A stretch of DNA of 11,007 nucleotides, taken from assembly GCA_041911695.1 (NCBI GenBank), contig JAYROM010000005.1, positions 1 through 11,007 of the forward strand, read 5' to 3'. Positions 5,990 through 11,007 of this stretch are shown here, one piece after another (position 1 is the stretch's first letter; every line of letters begins with the position of its first letter). The stretch is from Pseudaeromonas sp041911695 (lineage in GTDB: Bacteria; Pseudomonadota; Gammaproteobacteria; Enterobacterales; Aeromonadaceae). The position numbers and the translations under genes were made by a program. Under the pieces are notes generated by a model. It saw only the letters and a program-made list of their open reading frames with translations. It did not search any database and was not told the DNA's origin.

Positions 5990-7098
5990 GTGACGCGTTC
6001 GAGGCAAAGCCCCACGGTACGCCTGAGCTGGAGGCCAGTCTGCAGGCGCTGCTGGACGCCCCCGTCTATGACCTGCCCCAGGTGCAAAAAGCTGACCTGC
6101 TGCTGCGGCGCCTCAATGCGCTGAACCAGTGGCACCAACAGCACAGTCCGGAATTTGCGCGCATACTGGCCGGCTACGGCTGGCCGGTCGTGGCGAGCGA
6201 TGCGACGGCGCTGCCGTTTCTGGCGGTACGGCTGTTCAAGCACCTGTTGCTGGCCAGCGTGCCGGAGGCTGAGCGTTTCAAGACCCTGACCTCGTCCGGC
6301 ACCACCGGCGCCGTGTCGCGCATCGTGCTCGACAAAACCACCGCCGCGCTGCAGAGCAAGGTGCTGGTGCGCATCCTGCAGGAGTTTCTTGGTAAACAGC
6401 GGCTGCCGATGCTGCTGATTGAACAGCCGGCACTGATCCAGAACCGCAGCGGCTTCTCGGCCCGTGGCGCCGGTGCGCTCGGGCTGTCGTTTCTGGGCCG
6501 CGATCACCACTATGCGCTGGATGAACAGATGCAGCCAAACTGGCCAGTGATCGAAGCCTTCTGCGAGCGGTATGCCAATCAGCCGGTGCTCATCTTCGGC
6601 TTCACCTTCATGGTCTGGCAGTGTCTGCTGGAGCCGTTGCGCCAGCGCGGGCTGCAGTTACCGCTGGCACAAGGGATCCTGTTTCACAGCGGCGGCTGGA
6701 AGAAGCTGCAACACCTGGCGGTGGATAACGCCGCCTTCAAGGCGCGCTGCCTGCAGCAGCTAGGGGTGAGCCGGGTACACAACTTCTATGGCATGGTCGA
6801 GCAGGTCGGCTCTGTGTTCGTCGAATGCGAAGCCGGCCACCTGCACGCCCCCGTGTTTGCCGATCTCCTGGTGCGCGATCCCCAGACGTTGGCGCTGCAG
6901 CCCGTTGGCGAGCCTGGTTTGCTGCAGGTGCTCTCGGCACTGCCGCAGAGTTACCCAGGCCACAGCCTGTTGACCGAGGATCTCGGCGTGCTGCTGGGTG
7001 AAGATGACTGCCGCTGTGGCCGTCAGGGGCGTTATTTTAGCGTGCTGGGCCGTCAGCGCGGAGCCGAGGTACGCGGATGCAGCGACACATTCCAATGA
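5986..7098 (+). CDS. luxE: LuxE-like acyl-protein synthetase
   Basis: The product (370 aa) resembles LuxE, the ATP-dependent fatty-acid activating subunit of the bioluminescence fatty acid reductase. It makes an acyl-adenylate and transfers the acyl group to its own cysteine, then to LuxC. Visible are TSSGTTGA (102-109, adenylate loop), NFYGMVEQVGS (266-276) and the C-terminal DDCRCGRQGRYFSVLGR followed by AEVRGCSDTF. Cys365 in the last block lies close to the C-terminus, where LuxE is known to be acylated. Length matches LuxE. It overlaps the ligase by ATGA and the LuxC-like gene downstream by up to 22 nt, as expected for a functional pair. No luxA, luxB or luxD is present, so the role is not light production. 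The symbol denotes family likeness only. Confidence 0.85.
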   Translation: MSDAFEAKPHGTPELEASLQALLDAPVYDLPQVQKADLLLRRLNALNQWHQQHSPEFARILAGYGWPVVASDATALPFLAVRLFKHLLLASVPEAERFKTLTSSGTTGAVSRIVLDKTTAALQSKVLVRILQEFLGKQRLPMLLIEQPALIQNRSGFSARGAGALGLSFLGRDHHYALDEQMQPNWPVIEAFCERYANQPVLIFGFTFMVWQCLLEPLRQRGLQLPLAQGILFHSGGWKKLQHLAVDNAAFKARCLQQLGVSRVHNFYGMVEQVGSVFVECEAGHLHAPVFADLLVRDPQTLALQPVGEPGLLQVLSALPQSYPGHSLLTEDLGVLLGEDDCRCGRQGRYFSVLGRQRGAEVRGCSDTFQ

Positions 7099-8258
7099 CG
7101 GCGTCCTGGCCGCAACAGGGTATCGAATTTGTGTTACCGGCGTGCGGCTGGCAGGGCTTTACCCCTGCGCCGCTGCCGGTGGCGGATGACAGCGTGATGG
7201 CCTTTTGTGCCGCACTGTCGCAACGGTTGTTGGCACTGGGCTCGGCGTGGCCCGATCTGGTGGCGTTGGGGTTCTGGTTGCGTCCGGCCGCGTTACGCGC
7301 CCACTTGCCGGCGTATGCCTCTCGCTCGCCGCTGGGGCTGACACTGCACCTGGTGCCGTCCAATGTGCCGACGCTGGGGGTGTTCTCCTGGCTGATGGCG
7401 TTGCTGGCAGGTAACAGTGCGATAGTACGCCTCTCGCGCCGTCAGGATCCGGTGCAGCAACAGTTGCTGGCCGTGTGCGCCGATTTGTTAGCCAAGCCCG
7501 AGTGGCAGGCGATCGCCGCTCGGGTGCGGTTTATTCGTTACGGCCATGACGAGGCGATCACCGCCGCGTTATCGGCGCAGTGCGATCTGCGCGTCGTGTG
7601 GGGGGGCGATGCCACCGTTACGGCCATCCGGGCCATAGTGCTGCCACCACGCGGGCGGGAACTGGTGTTTCCGGATCGCCGTTCGCTGGCGCTCCTCGAC
7701 GCTTCCGCCTGGCTGGCGTTGGATGATGCCCGCCGCCAGCGCCAGCAGGCCGCGCTGGCGCAAGACATCAGCCAGTGTAACCAGCAGGCCTGTGCATCAC
7801 CGACCACGCTGGTCTGGTTGGGTGACTGGCCGGCTCCGGCACGTGAGGCGTTGTTGGCGGCGTTGGCCGCACCGTTTGCCCAAGATCCGGCTAACGGCAT
7901 GGCGCGGCTGGTGAACAGCCAGCTGGCGTTGGCCAGCGGTGAGGTGCTGGCGCAGACTGCGGTCGGTAGCCTGAGCCTGTTGCAGCCTGGCGGGGTGCAG
8001 ACACAGATCGCGACGGGCGGCGGCGTGCTGCTGGAACGGCACTACGCCGATGTGCCGTCCTGGCTGGCCGCCGGTGATCAGGTGCAGACCTGTGTCTGTG
8101 TCGGCATCGCGCCTGCGGCGGTGGAGGCCTGGCTGCGTCAATATCCCGACACCCGCATCGACCGGCTGGTGGTGCCGGGTCAGGCGCTGGCGTTTGACTG
8201 GTTCTGGGATGGTCAGGATCTGCTGGCCCAGATGAGCCGGCAGACCCGGGTTGGCTAA
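7077..8258 (+). CDS. luxC: LuxC-like acyl-CoA/acyl-protein reductase
   Basis: The product (393 aa) resembles LuxC, the NADPH-dependent reductase that converts an activated acyl group to an aldehyde through an acyl-cysteine. Visible are HLVPSNVPTLGVFSW (about 90-105) with the following GNSAIVRLS, VVWGGDATV, and NQQACASP with the likely catalytic Cys239. It is shorter than luminous-bacterial LuxC (about 480 aa), so parts at the ends are missing or reduced. The start is ambiguous. ATG 7077 has GAGG (7066-7069) seven bases upstream and is used here. ATG 7095 gives an ATGA overlap with luxE like the other junctions and would yield 387 aa. It probably forms a complex with the LuxE-like protein. Last gene of the operon; two hairpins follow its stop. 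Symbol denotes family likeness. Confidence 0.85.
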   Translation: MQRHIPMTASWPQQGIEFVLPACGWQGFTPAPLPVADDSVMAFCAALSQRLLALGSAWPDLVALGFWLRPAALRAHLPAYASRSPLGLTLHLVPSNVPTLGVFSWLMALLAGNSAIVRLSRRQDPVQQQLLAVCADLLAKPEWQAIAARVRFIRYGHDEAITAALSAQCDLRVVWGGDATVTAIRAIVLPPRGRELVFPDRRSLALLDASAWLALDDARRQRQQAALAQDISQCNQQACASPTTLVWLGDWPAPAREALLAALAAPFAQDPANGMARLVNSQLALASGEVLAQTAVGSLSLLQPGGVQTQIATGGGVLLERHYADVPSWLAAGDQVQTCVCVGIAPAAVEAWLRQYPDTRIDRLVVPGQALAFDWFWDGQDLLAQMSRQTRVG

Positions 8259-8310
8259 TGCCGCGCCCAGCGCAGTGCCGGCTAACCCGGAGTGTGAAAG
8301 CCTTCGCACT
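8246..8310 (+). other. Two adjacent hairpins at the luxC 3' end
   Basis: The first hairpin pairs 8246-8255 with 8281-8290 (10 bp with one G-U pair, 25-nt loop) and spans the stop codon of the LuxC-like gene. The second pairs 8291-8298 with 8303-8310 (8 bp with one U-G pair, 4-nt loop) and begins at the very next base. No clear T tract follows, so they are not a standard terminator. They may attenuate, protect or process the transcript between the acyl operon and the glycosyltransferase genes. The pairing is seen; the function is inferred. Confidence 0.45.
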
Positions 8311-8332
8311 TTAGCCCTGAGTGTACGGGCGC

Positions 8333-8348
8333 TGGCATACAACTTGTA
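8333..8348 (+). promoter_or_regulatory. Weak sigma-54-like promoter candidate for the glycosyltransferase genes
   Basis: TGGCA (8333-8337) and TTGTA (8344-8348) have the exact GG-N10-G spacing of a -24/-12 sigma-54 promoter, but the -12 GC is GT. A second partial match follows at 8355-8370 (TGGCA, 6 nt, CCGCA), where the GC is present but the preceding TT is not. Sigma-54 controls many flagellar genes in polar-flagellated bacteria, which is the only reason to take a degenerate match seriously. No good sigma-70 promoter is seen in this 206-nt gap. Confidence 0.25.
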
Positions 8349-8464
8349 TCTGTCTGGCAACAGAGCCGCAGCATGAGGCGCCATTCCCCGTATCGCGTCG
8401 TGCGGTAGCCATGCCTGCCGCGGCCGCTTGGCGTCAAATTGAACCGATAACATAGGATTAAAGA

Positions 8465-9436
8465 ATGAAAGTCAGTGTGCTGGTTCCGGTCTACAACCTC
8501 GAGCGTTTCATTGCCCCCTGTCTCGAGAGCCTGCTGACGCAACAGGCCGATTTCGATTATGAGGTCATCGCCATCGATGATGGCTCCAGCGACGGCTCCT
8601 GGGCCATCATGCAGCACCTGGCCAGTCGTTACCCGCAGCTGCGCGCGCTGCAGAATCCGCAGAATATTGGTTTGGCGCGTACTCAGAAACGGTTACTGAG
8701 CGAGGCTCGCGGCGACTATATCGCCTATGTCGATGGTGATGATCTGGCGCTGCCGGGCAAGCTGCAACAACAGGCAGCCTACCTGGACGACCATCCGCAC
8801 TGCACGCTGTGTTACCACGAAGCCGACATGTTTGACGATGAGAGCGGTCGGACGCTGAAGCTGTTTACCCGTGACTATTACAACTACCGCTATTTACGCC
8901 CGGTCGGCGATATCACGGATCTGATCCGCTATGGCTGTTTCGTCAACGCCAGCTCGATCATGTTCCGCCGGCATGAGCGCATGGGTGAGGCCATCGATGA
9001 TGGTTGCAAGATCATCCTCGACTATCCCTGGCATATCCTGAATCTGGCGTTGCAGCCCGGCACGCTGGATTTTATTCCCGTGGTATTGGGGCGTTATCGC
9101 TATCACGCCAACAGTTTTGGCGGCCAGACCCGTCAATCACCGGAACGGCGTGAACAATCTCTGCGCGACCTGCTGCGTGCTTGTAACAATGCGGCGGCAT
9201 TCGGCGCGGATTCGACGCTGATTGCCCAGGGGCGCGCCCATCACCTCTATTCTGCGGCGCTCTATTTTCTGCGCCAGGAGGACACGCCGCGCTTTAACCA
9301 CTTTCTCCAACAGTCGGTGAACGAGGTGGCCGCGCTGGCCCCGGGCTGGTTCTTCGACGACCGTCATCAGCTGGCGTGGCAACTCAGGGCCGATCCGGTT
9401 CAGGTCAGACAACAGCTATTTGGAGCAAACCCATGA
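8465..9436 (+). CDS. Family 2 glycosyltransferase
   Basis: The product (323 aa) has an N-terminal GT-A domain: VSVLVPVYNLERFIAPCLES at the start, IDDGSSDGS for nucleotide binding (about 38-46), and DGDD (90-93) for the metal-sugar site. The C-terminal part (about 200-323) is not recognisable to me. No membrane segment is apparent, so it should act at the cytoplasmic face. It starts after AGGA (8454-8457) with a 7-nt spacer, and its stop overlaps the glf start by ATGA. Co-translation with UDP-galactopyranose mutase suggests it may use UDP-galactofuranose as donor, but the fold alone cannot fix donor or acceptor. It may add a residue to the pseudaminate-containing glycan or to another surface polymer. 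Confidence 0.88.
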   Translation: MKVSVLVPVYNLERFIAPCLESLLTQQADFDYEVIAIDDGSSDGSWAIMQHLASRYPQLRALQNPQNIGLARTQKRLLSEARGDYIAYVDGDDLALPGKLQQQAAYLDDHPHCTLCYHEADMFDDESGRTLKLFTRDYYNYRYLRPVGDITDLIRYGCFVNASSIMFRRHERMGEAIDDGCKIILDYPWHILNLALQPGTLDFIPVVLGRYRYHANSFGGQTRQSPERREQSLRDLLRACNNAAAFGADSTLIAQGRAHHLYSAALYFLRQEDTPRFNHFLQQSVNEVAALAPGWFFDDRHQLAWQLRADPVQVRQQLFGANP

Positions 9437-10593
9437 CCTATCAGGCAATTGTGATTGGCGCCGGCCTGTCTGGCGCCGTGATGGCCGAACGCATGGCCAG
9501 CCAGCTCGGCTGGCGTGTACTGGTGCTGGAGCAGCGTGACCATCTGGCCGGCAACTGTTTTGACGAACAGGACGTGGCGGGCGTGCTGATCCACCGATAT
9601 GGGCCGCACCTGTTCCATACCGATAAACCGGCGGTGGCCGACTATCTGTCGCAATTCACCCAGTGGCATTCCTACGAGCATCGGGTACTGTCGCGTATCG
9701 ATGGCCAACTGGTGCCGCTGCCGTTCAACCTGACCAGCATCGAACGTTGTTTCCCCGCCGACAAGGCGCATGCGCTGATCGCGGCACTGGTGTCGCGCTA
9801 TGGCGAGGGGGCGCGGGTGCCGATCCTGACGTTGCGTCAGCAGGCCGATCCGCTGCTCGGCGAGTTGGCGGAGTTCATATATCAAAAGGCGTTCGTCAAC
9901 TACACCAGCAAGCAGTGGGGCATGCCGCCAGAGGCGATTTCGCCGGAGGTGACCGCCCGGGTACCCGTGGTGGTCAGCCGTGATGATCGCTACTTTACCG
10001 ATCCGTTCCAGGCGGTGCCGCAAGGGGGCTACAGTGCCATGGTGGCGGCGATGCTGGCCCACCCCAACATCGAATTGCAGTTGTCGACGCCGATGAGCGC
10101 TCGCGTGGCGCTGGACTGGGAACAGGGGCGTGTCATGCTGGACGGTGCCCCGTTCACCGGCCCGCTGATCTACACCGGCATGCTGGATGTGCTCTGTGCT
10201 GGCAGTGAGCCACTGCCGTACCGTTCGCTGCGTTTCGAACATCGCCACCTGGCGCAGCCGCAATTCCAGCCGGTGACCACGGTGAATTACCCCAATGAAG
10301 AGGCCTATACCCGCATCACCGAGTTCAAGCACCTGACCGGGCAAGTGCACGCGGGCACCAGCATCGTCTACGAGTATCCCTGTGCCTACGAGCCCGAGCA
10401 GGGGTTGGAGCCCTATTACCCGCTGTTTACCGACACCGCCCAGGCTCGCTATGCCGACTGCCGTGCCCGGCTGGGGTGTTTTACCCAGTTAATACCGTTA
10501 GGCCGCCTGGCCGAATACCGTTATTTCGATATGGACGATGCGGTGGACAATGCACTACAGACATTTAGAACAAGTATTGAAAACGGGAATTGA
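9433..10593 (+). CDS. glf: UDP-galactopyranose mutase Glf
   Basis: The product (386 aa, usual length) is a flavoenzyme that interconverts UDP-galactopyranose and UDP-galactofuranose in the cytoplasm. Visible are the FAD-binding GAGLSG (9-14) with Glu33 at the end of the second strand, HRYGPHLFHT (54-63), YTSKQWG, the substrate-region VTTVNYP with FKHL, and the C-terminal GRLAEYRYFDMD block with conserved Arg and Tyr. The start at 9433 is chosen over an in-frame ATG at 9376 because family homology begins there, GGAG (9422-9425) lies seven bases upstream, and it gives the ATGA overlap with the glycosyltransferase. It indicates galactofuranose in the glycan built by this island. It is the last clear gene before the AT-rich right-hand stretch. 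Confidence 0.96.
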   Translation: MTYQAIVIGAGLSGAVMAERMASQLGWRVLVLEQRDHLAGNCFDEQDVAGVLIHRYGPHLFHTDKPAVADYLSQFTQWHSYEHRVLSRIDGQLVPLPFNLTSIERCFPADKAHALIAALVSRYGEGARVPILTLRQQADPLLGELAEFIYQKAFVNYTSKQWGMPPEAISPEVTARVPVVVSRDDRYFTDPFQAVPQGGYSAMVAAMLAHPNIELQLSTPMSARVALDWEQGRVMLDGAPFTGPLIYTGMLDVLCAGSEPLPYRSLRFEHRHLAQPQFQPVTTVNYPNEEAYTRITEFKHLTGQVHAGTSIVYEYPCAYEPEQGLEPYYPLFTDTAQARYADCRARLGCFTQLIPLGRLAEYRYFDMDDAVDNALQTFRTSIENGN

Positions 10594-10869
10594 GCTTATA
10601 AGTGTTGAGTCACGTAGAGAGTCATGCTTAATGTTGGAGAAAATAATATGCTAATTAATAGTCTCCTGGCTGATAAACTAGTTTAAGTCGTTGCAGCATA
10701 TTAATGATTTCCACATCCCCTATGTATTATTGATAAAATGACTGTTGCATGGAGTGTTCACTTCAGAAATAGAAATGATCTGCAGTGCATTAGTGTGATC
10801 GTGTTATAGGCAGTACAAGAGCAGTGGATAGGTATATGCTGCTGCCAAAGTCTAGTATCCATACTCTTA
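10594..10869. other. AT-rich stretch without a convincing gene
   Basis: These 276 bases between glf and the right IS end are visibly richer in A and T than the genes to the left. All frames are broken by stops. A small ORF with a good ribosome site lies at 10648-10686. A short inverted repeat AGTAT-CC-ATACT lies at 10854-10865, close to the IS boundary. I see no clear terminator for glf. The composition suggests decayed or differently acquired DNA. Confidence 0.5.
10648..10686 (+). pseudogene. 12-codon ORF with good ribosome site, possible gene remnant
   Basis: The peptide would be MLINSLLADKLV followed by TAA. GGAGA at 10636-10640 lies seven bases before the ATG, better than several real starts in this window. 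The ORF is followed by no open continuation in any frame. It may be the start of a gene whose body was lost when the adjacent IS arrived, or a leader peptide, or chance. I do not recognise the sequence. Confidence 0.25.
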
Positions 10870-10893
10870 CCTGATTACCATCGAGACTCAGCC
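10870..10893. repeat. Terminal inverted repeat of the right IS copy
   Basis: Read inward on the plus strand this begins CCTGATTACCA and ends TCAGCC, matching the inward-read left repeat (66-89) at 20 of 24 positions. The transposase stop codon (10875-10877 on the minus strand) lies inside it, so the coding region runs into the terminus. The IS boundary is placed at 10870 on the strength of this match. Confidence 0.65.
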
Positions 10894-11007
10894 AGCTTCA
10901 ACAGGCGTTGTGGCATTGGAGCCGTTCGACAGCCGATCCTGACCAGTTCCATTATCATCGACTCCAGATTGAATCGGTGATTGAACTTAAAGCAGAACTC
11001 CGCCAAA
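10875..11007 (-). CDS. IS1595-family (ISXO2-like) transposase, C-terminal end (partial)
   Basis: Forty-three codons are visible. They begin LAEFCFKFNHRFNLESM and end RLLKLAESRW before TAA. The LAEFC-F-FN-RF pattern followed by a PMP-RLL-LAE tail is the typical end of ISXO2-like DDE transposases of the IS1595 family. The frame is open to the window edge with no sign of decay. The N-terminal zinc ribbon and catalytic residues lie outside the window. Recognition is from memory of the family, not a search. Confidence 0.8.
   Translation of the reverse strand, partial: LAEFCFKFNHRFNLESMIMELVRIGCRTAPMPQRLLKLAESRW

Larger units (their letters stand above)
10870..11007 (-). mobile_element. IS1595-family insertion sequence, 3' end (partial)
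   Basis: This is the downstream end of a second insertion sequence copy, with the transposase reading leftwards and ending inside the terminal repeat. The rest lies right of the window. Its orientation is the same as that of the left-edge fragment. The bases flanking it on the left (10862-10869) would be one half of an 8-bp target duplication if this copy inserted by itself; the other half is out of view. Confidence 0.75.

Noticed and set aside
3083..8258. The lux-like genes as part of a bioluminescence operon.
   Set aside because: No luxA, luxB or luxD, and the neighbours are ACP, SDR, ligase and glycan genes; a glycan or acyl-modification role fits better.
8246..8310. The two hairpins after luxC as a rho-independent terminator.
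   Set aside because: No T tract follows either stem; the 25-nt loop of the first is also too large.
8443..8450. ACCGATAA just before the glycosyltransferase, 7 of 8 to the FliA -10 box.
   Set aside because: No TAAAG or TCAAG element at the right distance upstream, and the start of transcription would fall almost on the ribosome site.
7797..8453. A 218-codon minus-strand frame over the luxC end and the following gap.
   Set aside because: No ribosome site or recognisable protein; most of it is the shadow of the LuxC-like gene.
8428..8456. TTGGCG and CATAGG at 17-nt spacing as a sigma-70 promoter for the glycosyltransferase.
   Set aside because: The -10 box matches at only 3 of 6 positions and overlaps the AGGA ribosome site.
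9400..10350. A 316-codon open frame on the minus strand opposite glf.
   Set aside because: It is antisense to a well-supported flavoenzyme gene, its protein resembles no family, and long antisense frames are expected in GC-rich genes.

Overview
The window looks like part of a flagellin or surface-glycan biosynthesis island from a gammaproteobacterium with GC-rich genes. Aeromonas is my best guess. It rests on the combination of pseudaminic acid genes, lux-like fatty-acid-reductase genes and a flagellar sigma-28 promoter. From memory, flagella glycosylation islands with such genes have been described in Aeromonas; I could not verify this here.

Left part (minus strand, read right to left): pseF-pseG-pseI form an overlapping operon encoding the last three steps of CMP-pseudaminic acid synthesis (UDP-sugar hydrolysis, condensation with PEP, CMP activation). 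A hairpin terminator at 91-125 follows pseI. PseB and PseC and a flagellin-modifying transferase are not in the window, so they must lie elsewhere.

Centre (plus strand): a tightly packed six-gene operon encodes a GNAT acyltransferase (possibly PseH), an acyl carrier protein, an SDR/FabG-like reductase, a compact AMP-forming acyl ligase, a LuxE-like acyl-protein synthetase and a LuxC-like acyl reductase. Junctions are 1-22 nt overlaps or a 2-nt gap. No luciferase gene accompanies the lux-like genes. The set reads as a pathway that builds an unusual acyl group, loads it on the carrier protein and transfers it to an amino sugar. The substrate is not determined by the sequence.

The divergent 205-bp gap between pseF and the GNAT gene carries two well-spaced candidate promoters that overlap. 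One is a sigma-28 (FliA) type promoter for the plus-strand operon (TCAAGTTA, 11 nt, GCCGATAA). The other is a sigma-70 type promoter for pseFGI (GTGACA, 17 nt, TATTAT). This would tie the acyl operon to late flagellar gene expression.

Right part (plus strand): after a 206-nt gap with two adjacent hairpins, a family 2 glycosyltransferase and UDP-galactopyranose mutase (glf) overlap by ATGA. This suggests a galactofuranose-containing glycan. An AT-rich 276-nt stretch without a convincing gene follows.

Both window edges hold pieces of an IS1595-family (ISXO2-like) insertion sequence on the minus strand: the 5' end of one copy (1-89) and the 3' end of another (10870-11007). Their ends share a 24-bp imperfect terminal inverted repeat (20/24). 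The roughly 10.8-kb module therefore appears to be bracketed by two same-orientation IS copies.
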